From: Rheinheimera salexigens
GTDB lineage: Bacteria > Pseudomonadota > Gammaproteobacteria > Enterobacterales > Alteromonadaceae
Reading direction: 5' to 3'
DNA: 64,000 bases
NCBI RefSeq assembly: GCF_001752395.1
Contig: NZ_MKEK01000001.1
Span: forward strand, 1,487,259 to 1,551,258
This document shows positions 17,049-25,348 of the stretch, piece after piece. The stretch's first letter is position 1; every line of letters starts with the position of its first letter. A model generated the notes under the pieces. It saw only the letters and a list, made by a program, of their open reading frames with translations. It was not told the DNA's origin and searched no databases. Position numbers and translations under genes: made by a program.

Positions 17049-18926
17049 TTAGATTGCAGTTGTTTTATGCGCAATATACTCATCAACAAGTTGCTCTAAT
17101 ACATCTAATGGCACAGCACCATTTTTTAGAATGACATCATGAAATTCGCGGATATCAAACTTATCGGCTAAGGCTGTTTTAGTTTTTTCGCGGAGCTCAA
17201 GCATTTTAATCATGCCTATTTTATAAGCTGTGGCTTGAGAAGGCATTACGATATAGCGTTCAATAGCTTTGGTTGAATCTGTTACCGAGTTAGGGGTGTT
17301 TTCTACTAAATAATCAATCGCTTGCTGGCGTGTCCATTTTTTACTATGAATACCGGTATCGACCACTAGGCGACAAGCGCGCCATAGCTCCATGGCTAAG
17401 CGGCCAAAGTCTGAATATGGGTTTTGGTATAACCCAATCTCTTTGGGCAATTGTTCAGTATATAAGCCCCAGCCTTCAATGTAGGCTGTGTAACCACCAA
17501 AGCGGCGGAATTTAGGCATGTTTTCTAATTCTTGATTAATAGCCAATTGCATATGGTGACCGGGTATACCTTCATGATAGGCCAAGGCTTCTAATTGGTA
17601 TGTTGGCATATCCCGCATGTTGTACAAATTGGCGTAGTAGGTGCCAGGGCGAGTACCATCCATAGAGGGCTGCTGATAAAACGCTTTACCCGCAGATTTT
17701 TCACGGAAGGGTTCAACGGCTTTAACAATTAAATCGGCTTTAGGCTTAACTAAAAATAAGCTATCCAAACGGCCTTTCATATCTTCAATAACCCGACTCG
17801 CTTCGGCTAAGTAATCAGCTCGGCCTTGATCGCTGTCAGGATAGTAATATTGGCTATCTTCGCGCAAATGAACGAAAAATTGCTGTAAATTACCAGAAAA
17901 GTTAACTTGTTGTTTAATTTGGCGCATTTCTGTGTGGATGCGCGCGACTTCATCTAAACCTAATTGATGGATCTGCTCAGAGGTTAAGTCAGTGGTTGTG
18001 GTCCGGTTTAAGGCATGTTGATAAAACTCGGCACCTTGTTTTAAGCGCCAAACACCGTCATCGGTGCCTGCTTGTTGCTCTAGGGTCTGCAAATAACTAA
18101 TTAAACCGCTGTAGGCAGGTTTAACACTGCCAATTAATGCTACTTTTGCTTGATCGATCAGCAGTTTTTTCGCCTGTTCCGTTATCTCAAGTTTATGTAC
18201 TTTTTTACTAAAGTCGGCTAATAAAGTACTGTCGTTACTGGTATCAAAGGGAGCGCCGGTAATGATGTTTTTACTCGCTGATATAGCATGCGGAAATACA
18301 AATTTTGGTGCAATGATGCCTTGTTCTGCACGCTGCTCTAGTTGCTGCTGTAATTGCTTAAATAACTGAGGTACAGCGTTTAATCTTGCGATATAGGCTG
18401 CAGCATCACTTTCGTTATCAATCATATGCTGGTTTATTAATAACGAAGGCACTTGGGTATGGACGCCAAACATCTGATTAACCGGGTAGCTATATAAATG
18501 CCACTTAGCATCGTCCAGACTTTGCTGTAAATTTTGCTGCATTAATAGGTAGCTGATTCGCGTTGCGTCATCTAGTTTAGTGCTATCAATGTTGTTTAAA
18601 CGGGCTAATTGATCGCGCTGTAGCATTAAGCCAGCTTGGTAATGCTCTTCTGATAAATTTTGCCATTTATCATAGTCATCTTTAATACCAAGACGGGTTA
18701 AACGAGCCGGATTACGTCGCACCGACTCCATAAAGATTTGTTCAAACAGGGTATTGGCTTTTTCAGATTCAGACACGGTAGTATCACTAGTAATAGCGCT
18801 ACTATTTGCAGAATTATTCGCGGTAGAATTTGTCGGGTCAACTGTTTTTGGACCACAGCCTGCTAATAACGCTAAACTGATCGCCATTGGCAGTAACGCC
18901 ACTTTTGTTGCTGTAAATTTTATCAT
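17049..18926 (-). CDS. DUF885 family lipoprotein
   Basis: A 625-residue lipoprotein: the N terminus has a signal sequence ending in the lipobox LLAGC, then a Ser/Asn/Thr-rich linker to about residue 50. The rest is a DUF885 domain, an all-helical fold thought to be related to metallopeptidases. The segment YHEGIPGHHMQLAI, followed by YIEGWGLYTEQL, supplies the conserved His and Glu residues that would bind a metal. The substrate is unknown. It stands alone between the chemoreceptor and hemW on the same strand, and a long inverted repeat follows it. Confidence 0.9.
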   Translation of the reverse strand: MIKFTATKVALLPMAISLALLAGCGPKTVDPTNSTANNSANSSAITSDTTVSESEKANTLFEQIFMESVRRNPARLTRLGIKDDYDKWQNLSEEHYQAGLMLQRDQLARLNNIDSTKLDDATRISYLLMQQNLQQSLDDAKWHLYSYPVNQMFGVHTQVPSLLINQHMIDNESDAAAYIARLNAVPQLFKQLQQQLEQRAEQGIIAPKFVFPHAISASKNIITGAPFDTSNDSTLLADFSKKVHKLEITEQAKKLLIDQAKVALIGSVKPAYSGLISYLQTLEQQAGTDDGVWRLKQGAEFYQHALNRTTTTDLTSEQIHQLGLDEVARIHTEMRQIKQQVNFSGNLQQFFVHLREDSQYYYPDSDQGRADYLAEASRVIEDMKGRLDSLFLVKPKADLIVKAVEPFREKSAGKAFYQQPSMDGTRPGTYYANLYNMRDMPTYQLEALAYHEGIPGHHMQLAINQELENMPKFRRFGGYTAYIEGWGLYTEQLPKEIGLYQNPYSDFGRLAMELWRACRLVVDTGIHSKKWTRQQAIDYLVENTPNSVTDSTKAIERYIVMPSQATAYKIGMIKMLELREKTKTALADKFDIREFHDVILKNGAVPLDVLEQLVDEYIAHKTTAI

Positions 18927-19021
18927 CTGGTACCTGCGCTATGAATAAAGAACAATGTATTAAGTTATCACTTTATTCTACGCAGTTAAAACACGATGAA
19001 AAGGCGACCTATCGCAGTAGG

Positions 19022-20164
19022 CTAGATAAACAACGTGAGTAAGTCATTTAAATACCGACTGCCTTTGTCAGTAACTTGCCAATGCTGTTCGGTTTCAATT
19101 AATAACTCTTGGTTTATTGCGCTAGCGATAGCGGGTTCAATATAACTAATAGGCAGTCCGGTATAAGCTATAAAGTCATCTTTAGGGCAGGGCTCTATTA
19201 GCCGAAAACGATTCATAAAAAATTCAAAAGGCCGATCTTCAGGTTCGACTTGCTCGCGGCTATCTACATAGCCTCGAGTCATATCCATATAACCTTTAGG
19301 GTGCTTAATTTTAACCGTGCGTAAAATGCTATTGCGTGACGGTAGGGTAATTTTGCCATGCGCACCACAACCAATCCCCAAATAATCACCATAGCGCCAA
19401 TAGTTTAGGTTATGTTGGCATTGAAAGCCGGGTTGGCAGTAAGCTGATATTTCATATTGCTGATAGCCATGTTGTTGCAACAACTCTAAGCCTTGTTGTT
19501 GAATATCCCATAAGGTGTCATCAGCGGGTAAAAGTGGCGGTTTAGAGGCAAAAGCGGTATTGGGCTCAATAGTCAGTTGATACCAGGATAAATGAGGTGG
19601 TGCTAGGGTAATAGCTTGTTGTAAATCAGCTAAGGCAGCTGTGACATCTTGATCCGGTAAACCATGCATTAAATCTAGATTAAAGCTGTTTAAAGGCAGT
19701 TTTTGCGCCAGTTCAGCAGCATGGATAGCTTCTTGACTATCGTGAATACGGCCTAAGGCTTTTAATTGAGCAGTTTGAAAGCTTTGTACACCAATAGAAA
19801 AGCGATTAACGCCTGCAGTAACATAGCCAGCGAAACGAGCCGCTTCAACGGTGCCTGGATTGGCCTCCATGGTCACTTCCATAGTGTCTGCACAAGTAAG
19901 CCGTTGTTTAACACCGGTTAAAATTCGTGCTATGCCTTCGGCGCTAAACACACTGGGGGTACCGCCACCGATGAAAATACTGGTTAACGTACGGCCAGCC
20001 ACTAAGGATAAATCTTGATCTAAATCAGCTAGCAAATGAGAGATATATTCTTGTTCGGGAATGCCTTTTTTAACAGCATGAGAATTAAAATCGCAATACG
20101 GACATTTTTGGATGCACCACGGAATGTGAATATAAAGCGCCAGAGGCGGTAACTGCAGACTCAA
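19022..20164 (-). CDS. hemW: radical SAM protein HemW (haem chaperone)
   Basis: A 380-residue radical SAM protein with the cluster motif CIQKCPYC near residue 17, the GGGTPS motif, and a C-terminal HemW domain. HemW was long annotated as an oxygen-independent coproporphyrinogen oxidase, but it binds haem and is thought to deliver it. The start is TTG, seven or eight bases after AAGGA; no ATG lies close to the conserved LYIHIPWC. It follows rdgB on the same strand, as in many Gammaproteobacteria, but about 570 bp of repeats separate the two. Confidence 0.94.
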   Translation of the reverse strand: MSLQLPPLALYIHIPWCIQKCPYCDFNSHAVKKGIPEQEYISHLLADLDQDLSLVAGRTLTSIFIGGGTPSVFSAEGIARILTGVKQRLTCADTMEVTMEANPGTVEAARFAGYVTAGVNRFSIGVQSFQTAQLKALGRIHDSQEAIHAAELAQKLPLNSFNLDLMHGLPDQDVTAALADLQQAITLAPPHLSWYQLTIEPNTAFASKPPLLPADDTLWDIQQQGLELLQQHGYQQYEISAYCQPGFQCQHNLNYWRYGDYLGIGCGAHGKITLPSRNSILRTVKIKHPKGYMDMTRGYVDSREQVEPEDRPFEFFMNRFRLIEPCPKDDFIAYTGLPISYIEPAIASAINQELLIETEQHWQVTDKGSRYLNDLLTLFI

Positions 20165-20226
20165 AAATAGATCCTTTTTATTAATAAAATTACACTAAAC
20201 ACTGGACTGGCCCAAAAATAGGAGAG

Positions 20227-20260
20227 ACTCAACACTCAACACTCAACACTCAACATTCAA
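20227..20260 (-). repeat. heptamer tandem array, 4.9 units
   Basis: Four perfect ACTCAAC units (20227-20254) are followed by ATTCAA. Read on the minus strand this is GTTGAGT repeated. It adjoins copy C of the 99-nt element through the link GTGTATATAC. It lies about 65 bp before the hemW start. Confidence 0.85.
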
Positions 20261-20270
20261 GTGTATATAC

Positions 20271-20369
20271 GGATCGGTTTAGCCACACTAACACGCCGTA
20301 AACCCATCCCTGGGGGCTCATTTCCGCCCGTCCAGGGCTGCAATGGTTAGTTTAGGCTAAAACCGTTTC
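20271..20369 (-). repeat. 99-nt structured repeat element, copy C
   Basis: Copy C, in the opposite genomic orientation to copies A and B. Read on the minus strand it starts GAAACGGTTTTAGCC and ends GGCTAAACCGATCC. The inner terminal pairs are AGCC/GGCT against ACCC/GGGT in copy A, a double change that keeps pairing. The interior core is the same as in the other copies. Confidence 0.85.
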
Positions 20370-20395
20370 TCAATAATTTATCTTATTCAGTCCAC

Positions 20396-20437
20396 ACTAA
20401 AAACTAAAAACTAAAAACTAAAAACTCAACACTTAAG
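20396..20437 (-). repeat. heptamer tandem array, 6 units
   Basis: Four ACTAAAA units, then ACTCAAC and ACTTAAG, all with an exact 7-bp period. The array joins copies C and D. It is 28 bp (four units) longer than the equivalent array between copies D and E, which accounts exactly for the difference in spacing between elements. Confidence 0.85.
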
Positions 20438-20446
20438 TATATATAA

Positions 20447-20545
20447 GGATCGGTTTAACCACACTAACACGCCGTAAACCCATCCCTGGGGGCTCATTTC
20501 CGCCCGTCCGGGGCTTCAATGGTTAGTTTAGGCTAAAACCGTTCC
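20447..20545 (-). repeat. 99-nt structured repeat element, copy D
   Basis: Copy D on the minus strand starts GGAACGGTTTTAGCC and ends GGTTAAACCGATCC. A C-to-T change in the 3' arm gives a G.U wobble on the minus strand, so pairing is kept. It differs from copy C at only a few positions. Confidence 0.85.
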
Positions 20546-20571
20546 TCATTAATTTATCTTATTCAGCCCAC

Positions 20572-20585
20572 ACTAAAAACTTAAG
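20572..20585 (-). repeat. heptamer tandem repeat, 2 units
   Basis: ACTAAAA followed by ACTTAAG, between copies D and E. This is the shortest of the arrays in this locus. Confidence 0.75.
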
Positions 20586-20594
20586 TATATATAA

Positions 20595-20693
20595 GGATCG
20601 GTTTAGCCAGACTAACACGCCGTAAACCCATCCCTGGGGGCTCATTTCCGCCCGTCCGGGGCTGCAATGGTTAGTTTAGGCTAAAACCGTTCT
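20595..20693 (-). repeat. 99-nt structured repeat element, copy E
   Basis: Copy E on the minus strand starts AGAACGGTTTTAGCC and ends GGCTAAACCGATCC, with the inner AGCC/GGCT pairs intact. It is the copy nearest rdgB, beginning 42 bp after the rdgB stop codon in the direction of transcription. Confidence 0.85.
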
Positions 20694-20719
20694 TCAACTA
20701 TTTATCTTAGTCGGTCGAC

Positions 20720-20740
20720 ACTAAACACTAAACACTTAAC
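20720..20740 (-). repeat. heptamer tandem repeat, 3 units, overlapping the rdgB stop
   Basis: ACTAAAC, ACTAAAC and ACTTAAC in exact 7-bp period. The last unit contains the rdgB stop codon (20736-20738 on the minus strand), so the composite repeat begins at the very end of the gene. Confidence 0.75.
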
Positions 20741-21323
20741 GTAGCAGCTGAAGCAAAGTCTTTAAGGCTTGGCCGCGATGGCTTAATTGTTGTTTTTGCT
20801 CTGGTTTTAGCTGAGCTGCACTGCAGTTTTCGTTGCTTAACCAAAAAACAGGATCATAGCCAAAACCATGCTCACCTTGAGCACTTGTAGCGATTTCACC
20901 GCGCCAAATGCCGTGACATATTAGCGGGGTCGGATCTTCAGCATGACGCATATAGACTAAAACACAGTGAAATTGTGCACTACGCTGAGCAACAGGTACC
21001 GACTGCATATTTGCTAATAACCTGTCGATATTGAGTTTGTCAGTCGCGCCTTCACCGGCATAGCGAGCTGAGTAAATACCCGGTGCGCCACCTAAGGCAT
21101 CTACCGCTAATCCAGAATCATCGGCAATGGCAGGAAGGCCTGAAGACAAAGCGGCATGACGGGCTTTAATAATAGCATTTTCAACAAAAGTTAAACCCGT
21201 TTCCTCGGCGTCACTTACGCCAAGATCGGTTTGCGGGATAATTTCAATATTACGCCCAGCTAACATTTTTGAAAGCTCGGCAACTTTGCCTTTATTACTG
21301 GTGGCTAGTACGATTTTTTGCAT
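20736..21323 (-). CDS. rdgB: XTP/dITP diphosphatase RdgB
   Basis: A 195-residue Ham1-family pyrophosphatase that removes inosine and xanthosine triphosphates from the nucleotide pool. The N terminus [15 protein letters not shown] binds nucleotide, [20 protein letters not shown] is the central motif, and GYDPVFW follows near the end. The length is normal. It is the last gene of the yggS-proC-yggT-yggU-DUF4426-rdgB run. Its stop codon lies inside a 7-bp repeat unit. Confidence 0.96.
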   Translation of the reverse strand: MQKIVLATSNKGKVAELSKMLAGRNIEIIPQTDLGVSDAEETGLTFVENAIIKARHAALSSGLPAIADDSGLAVDALGGAPGIYSARYAGEGATDKLNIDRLLANMQSVPVAQRSAQFHCVLVYMRHAEDPTPLICHGIWRGEIATSAQGEHGFGYDPVFWLSNENCSAAQLKPEQKQQLSHRGQALKTLLQLLR

Positions 21324-21346
21324 TAATAAACGGTCCGTTTACGGCC

Positions 21347-21772
21347 TTAGTCGACATAAAATGTTTGTTTGAATTTTAATTGTTGCAAGCTGTCTTTTTG
21401 CGCTAATGTTAACGTAAAATCAAAGCGTTGTTGATCTCTAAACGGCAATTGGGCTAAGTAATATACGGCTTTACCTTCAACCACTTCAGTAAATTCTAAA
21501 GCAATTTGTCGGCCCTGAATATCTTTGGCGATACCGCTAATATTTATCTTTTGCGCTTGCTGAGATTGCGTGTCTAGCACTGAGATATTGATTACGGCAT
21601 TATACTTACTTCGCTGGATCCGATATTGCTGGGCAATCTCGGGGGTTAATAACGGGGCAGGAAAGGCAATATAGTGCACATCCCAATCACCAAGCTGTTG
21701 TTTTTGATCAGCTATAACTTGACCACTGGCAGTAAATAATATTGCGAGCATTACACCTAATAACAATTTCAT
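21347..21772 (-). CDS. DUF4426 family periplasmic protein
   Basis: A 141-residue protein with a signal peptide (LLLGVMLAILFTASGQVIA) and a beta-rich mature domain. It fits DUF4426, a family found at this point, between yggU and rdgB, in Vibrio and Alteromonadales. The function is unknown to me. Its position inside the operon suggests co-expression with rdgB and yggU. Confidence 0.8.
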   Translation of the reverse strand: MKLLLGVMLAILFTASGQVIADQKQQLGDWDVHYIAFPAPLLTPEIAQQYRIQRSKYNAVINISVLDTQSQQAQKINISGIAKDIQGRQIALEFTEVVEGKAVYYLAQLPFRDQQRFDFTLTLAQKDSLQQLKFKQTFYVD

Positions 21773-21829
21773 GATCTGACCTTTTTATTTTGGCTTAGTA
21801 ACTTACTATTATAGTGGAAGCAGATAAAA

Positions 21830-22123
21830 TTATCTGGTAGTTAATAGCTGTTCTATCAAGCTAGGGAAAGTTTTTGGAGCCGTAATAAGTACTACCTTAT
21901 GTCGACTTAATTGCCCTTTTTCAAGTACAACATCTGATTTGGCGACTTTAAAGCTTTTGGCTAAGAACTTGAGTAAATGTTGATTAGCCTTACCATCAAT
22001 AGGTGGTGCAGTAATGGCAACTTTAATGGCGTCATTATAAAGGCCAACCCATTCATCACGGCTAGACTTAGGCTGTAAATACAGCCTAAGTCTAATATTG
22101 TTTTGCTCACGTTTAGCTGGCAT
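21830..22123 (-). CDS. yggU: YggU family protein (DUF167)
   Basis: A 97-residue DUF167/YggU protein with the family segments [17 protein letters not shown] and [20 protein letters not shown]. The fold is known from structural genomics but the function is not. Its ATG overlaps the yggT stop by one base (TAATG), showing tight coupling. Confidence 0.92.
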   Translation of the reverse strand: MPAKREQNNIRLRLYLQPKSSRDEWVGLYNDAIKVAITAPPIDGKANQHLLKFLAKSFKVAKSDVVLEKGQLSRHKVVLITAPKTFPSLIEQLLTTR

Positions 22124-22662
22124 TAAAAGCCGCGGAATAAATCACTAAGTAATACATTTAAAAACTGTAAACCAATTAATACCACTAGTACTGATAAATC
22201 TAAGCCACCCATAGGCGGTAAGATACGACGGATTGGCCGTAATAATGGTTCGGTTAATTGATGCATAACTTGTTCAATCGGGTTATTACCTTGGCTAAAC
22301 CAGCTTAATAACGCTCGGATCACCAAAATCCAAAACAGCAATGAAAACGCTTCTTTGACCACGACCATCAGCGCCCACAGTAAACTGTCGGGTAAAACAA
22401 CACCTTTAATGATAACAAATTGCAGTAATAACAATTTAACTAAAGCCACCAGGTAGGCTAACAACAGCGTTGCAGTATCTATGCTACCAATACTCGGAAT
22501 GATGCGTCGTAGTGGCAGCACAATAGGGTTAGTGGCTTTGACTACAAATTGGCTAAAAGGATTATAGAAATCTGCTCGTGCTAATTGCAGCCAAAAGCGC
22601 AGAATAACCACCATTAAAAACAGATTAAATACGGTGTTAATTAAAAATTGTAACGCTTGCAT
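22123..22662 (-). CDS. yggT: YggT family membrane protein
   Basis: A 179-residue membrane protein with two YggT repeats, each a pair of hydrophobic segments with the motif [15 protein letters not shown] (first) and [20 protein letters not shown] (second). YggT proteins have been linked to osmotic-shock tolerance and, in relatives, to thylakoid or division functions. It lies between proC and yggU on one transcript. Confidence 0.93.
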   Translation of the reverse strand: MQALQFLINTVFNLFLMVVILRFWLQLARADFYNPFSQFVVKATNPIVLPLRRIIPSIGSIDTATLLLAYLVALVKLLLLQFVIIKGVVLPDSLLWALMVVVKEAFSLLFWILVIRALLSWFSQGNNPIEQVMHQLTEPLLRPIRRILPPMGGLDLSVLVVLIGLQFLNVLLSDLFRGF

Positions 22663-22737
22663 GAACGGCTCCCAAAAGCACTATTGCAGATAAAATATAT
22701 GGCAAGTCAAACCTATTTAGCTTAAAACTAGGCGCTA

Positions 22738-23565
22738 TTAAAAACTCTGAGCCATTTCTTTGGCACGGTTTATTGCAGCATACATGGCGTCTGAGACCAT
22801 TTTTTCAAGCCCTTGATTAGCAAAAGTTGTTACTGCCTCATGGGTGGTACCGCCCTTAGAGGTCACTTGAGCCCGTAAATCAGCAAAGCTATGCTCACTG
22901 TCTAACGCCATAGTCGCTGCGCCCAAAGCCGTTTGTGCGACCATTTTTTTTGCTTCTGCGGCATCAAAACCCAGTTCTTCAGCCACTTGCTGCATAGCTT
23001 GCATAAAAAAGAAAAAGTAAGCAGGCGAGCTACCCGTAACGGCAATAACATGGTCAATTTTAGCTTCAGCATCTAACCAAACATTTAAACCTGTGCCACT
23101 GAACATATGATCAACAAAAGATTTTTCATAGTTTGAACAATCAGTTGCATATAAACCAGTTACACCCAAGCTAACCAGTGAAGGTGTATTTGGCATGCTA
23201 CGAACAATGCGCACGTTACCTAACCAGTCTTTATAACGACTCACTGGAATACCCGCAGCGATAGTAACAAAAAGCTTATCCGCAATTTCTGGTACGGCTG
23301 TAATTAAAGTTTCGCATAACTGTTGCATCATTTGTGGCTTAACCGCTAATACGATAATGTCGGCTTGTTGTACGGCACTAATATTATCTAAAGTAGTTTG
23401 AATAGCGTAATCGTCGGCTAAGGCGGTTAATTTGGGTTGGCTGCGGTTGGCAGCAATAATATTGTTACTTGGATAGCCGTTATTAACCATAGCGGCAATA
23501 ATACAGCGTGCCATGTTACCTGCACCAATAAAAGCGACGGTATTGTCATTCATATTTGATTTCAT
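22738..23565 (-). CDS. proC: pyrroline-5-carboxylate reductase ProC
   Basis: A 275-residue enzyme that reduces 1-pyrroline-5-carboxylate to proline with NAD(P)H, the last step of proline synthesis. The Rossmann motif VAFIGAGNMA is at the N terminus, and the C-terminal dimerisation part has the signature ALRAQVTSKGGTTHEAV-like segment (here DLRAQVTSKGGTTHEAVTTF). The start ATG overlaps the yggS stop (ATGA), with GAGG before it. A second ATG four codons later is also possible. Confidence 0.95.
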   Translation of the reverse strand: MKSNMNDNTVAFIGAGNMARCIIAAMVNNGYPSNNIIAANRSQPKLTALADDYAIQTTLDNISAVQQADIIVLAVKPQMMQQLCETLITAVPEIADKLFVTIAAGIPVSRYKDWLGNVRIVRSMPNTPSLVSLGVTGLYATDCSNYEKSFVDHMFSGTGLNVWLDAEAKIDHVIAVTGSSPAYFFFFMQAMQQVAEELGFDAAEAKKMVAQTALGAATMALDSEHSFADLRAQVTSKGGTTHEAVTTFANQGLEKMVSDAMYAAINRAKEMAQSF

Positions 23566-24263
23566 TCCTCGTTTGGTCCCTTGTTATAAGCCCGTTCACC
23601 AAAAATAACTGTGCCTAATCGTATCATAGTTGCGCCATTTTTCAGAGCTAATGGCCAGTCATTCGACATGCCCATCGAAAGCTCTGTGGCATCGGGATAA
23701 TGCTGTTGTAATTGCAATGATAATTGCTGCATAGCTTTAAAGCTGGATTCATCGTTTATACCCGCTGCAGGGATAGCCATTAAGCCTTTTAAGGCTAATT
23801 GCGGTAGGGCAGCTATTTGGCCTGCTAGTTCCAACATCATCTGGGGCGCTATACCGGCTTTACTGGCTTCTTGGCTAATATTAATTTGGATTAACACTTT
23901 AAGTTTACCTAAAGCAACGGGGCGTTGCTGAGCTAAGCGTTTGGCAATTTTAAAGCGGTCGATACTGTGAACCCACTGCGCACTCTGTGCGACTAAGTTG
24001 GTTTTATTTGACTGTAATGGACCAATAAAGTGCCATTCAATGTCTGTTTTATCGGCCAACAACAGCTGTTTTTCTACTAATTCTTGCGGATAGTTTTCAG
24101 CAAATTTACGCTGACCTGCAGCATAGGCGCTGAGAATATCCGTCGCAGGTTTAGTTTTACTAACGGCAATTAATTGTACGTTATTGTTACTAAGTTTAAA
24201 TTGTTGACACTTTTGCGTAAGGTTCTGATAGGCGAGGCGAAGTTGTTCTGCTATGTTATTCAT
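23562..24263 (-). CDS. yggS: YggS family PLP-homeostasis protein
   Basis: A 233-residue protein of the YggS/PLPBP family that binds pyridoxal phosphate and helps keep its level in balance. It has the PLP-binding lysine region VQLIAVSKTKPATDI, the central FIGPLQSNKT and the C-terminal LSMGMSNDWPLAL. It is the first gene of the minus-strand operon, divergent from pilT across 29 bases. Confidence 0.95.
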   Translation of the reverse strand: MNNIAEQLRLAYQNLTQKCQQFKLSNNNVQLIAVSKTKPATDILSAYAAGQRKFAENYPQELVEKQLLLADKTDIEWHFIGPLQSNKTNLVAQSAQWVHSIDRFKIAKRLAQQRPVALGKLKVLIQINISQEASKAGIAPQMMLELAGQIAALPQLALKGLMAIPAAGINDESSFKAMQQLSLQLQQHYPDATELSMGMSNDWPLALKNGATMIRLGTVIFGERAYNKGPNEE

Positions 24264-24292
24264 AAAATTGGCATCTTGGAGTATAAATTGTC

Positions 24293-25345
24293 ATGGATAT
24301 TACCGAATTATTAGCCTTTAGTGTGCAACATAAAGCGTCAGATTTACACCTTTCTTCTGGTGTGCCACCTTTAATACGTGTGGATGGCGATGTTAGAAAG
24401 TTAAATATTCCGCCTTTAAGCCATAAAGAAGTGCATGCGCTAATTTATGAAATTATGACCGATAAACAGCGCAAAGAATACGAAGAAAACCTCGAGTCTG
24501 ACTTTTCTTTTGAAGTACCTAACTTAGCCCGTTTTCGAGTCAATGCGTTTGTGCAAAATCGCGGTGCTGCGGCAGTATTTCGTACCATCCCAAGCGAAGT
24601 ATTAACCTTAGATGATTTAGGTGCGCCAGATATATTCAAAACCATTGCCGAAAACCCACGCGGTTTAGTGCTAGTAACTGGCCCAACCGGTTCGGGTAAG
24701 TCTACTACTTTAGCGGCCATGATCGATTACATTAATAATATGCGCCATGATCATATTCTTACTATAGAAGATCCGATTGAATTTGTGCATAGCAATAAAC
24801 AAAGCTTAATTAACCAGCGTGAAGTACATCGCGATACGCATAGCTTTAGTAATGCCTTACGCTCTGCCTTACGTGAAGATCCTGATGTCATTCTAGTAGG
24901 TGAATTACGCGACTTAGAAACCATTCGTTTAGCTATGACAGCAGCAGAAACCGGCCATTTAGTGTTTGGCACCTTGCACACCACTTCAGCACCAAAAACC
25001 ATTGACCGTATCATTGACGTTTTTCCGGGGGAAGAAAAAGCCATGGTTCGCTCTATGCTATCAGAATCGTTACGAGCGGTTATTTCGCAAAACTTACTGA
25101 AAAAAGTCGGTGGAGGTCGTATAGCAGCGCATGAAATCATGGTTGGATTACCGGCGATACGTAACTTAATTCGTGAGGATAAAATTGCTCAAATGTATTC
25201 TGTTATTCAAACCGGAGCCGCTCATGGTATGCAAACTATGGATCAATGTTTATTAAATTTAGTTAACCGCGGTTTAGTTTCACAAAAAGATGCGGCAACT
25301 AAAGCACAGGATAAAAATACCTTTGGCTCTATGGGCAGGATGTAA
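24293..25345 (+). CDS. pilT: type IV pilus retraction ATPase PilT
   Basis: A 350-residue hexameric ATPase that powers pilus retraction and twitching. It has the Walker A motif GPTGSGKST, the Asp box (ILTIEDPIEFVH), Walker B (DVILVGELRD) and the His box (HLVFGTLHTTSA), plus the C-terminal AIRNLIRE motif needed for retraction in this family. GGAG lies 11 bases before the ATG. It is followed at once by pilU. Divergent from yggS as in many Gammaproteobacteria. Confidence 0.96.
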   Translation: MDITELLAFSVQHKASDLHLSSGVPPLIRVDGDVRKLNIPPLSHKEVHALIYEIMTDKQRKEYEENLESDFSFEVPNLARFRVNAFVQNRGAAAVFRTIPSEVLTLDDLGAPDIFKTIAENPRGLVLVTGPTGSGKSTTLAAMIDYINNMRHDHILTIEDPIEFVHSNKQSLINQREVHRDTHSFSNALRSALREDPDVILVGELRDLETIRLAMTAAETGHLVFGTLHTTSAPKTIDRIIDVFPGEEKAMVRSMLSESLRAVISQNLLKKVGGGRIAAHEIMVGLPAIRNLIREDKIAQMYSVIQTGAAHGMQTMDQCLLNLVNRGLVSQKDAATKAQDKNTFGSMGRM

Positions 25346-25348
25346 TTG

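Noticed and set aside
20227..20740. CRISPR array
   Set aside because: The repeats are 7-bp units next to 99-nt elements, not 25-40 bp repeats separated by unique spacers, and there are no cas genes.
22738..24263. Horizontal transfer of the proC-yggS operon
   Set aside because: Gene order, overlaps and base use match the conserved block of Gammaproteobacteria.
25346..25348. TTG start of pilU
   Set aside because: The ATG directly after it has AGGA at a better distance.
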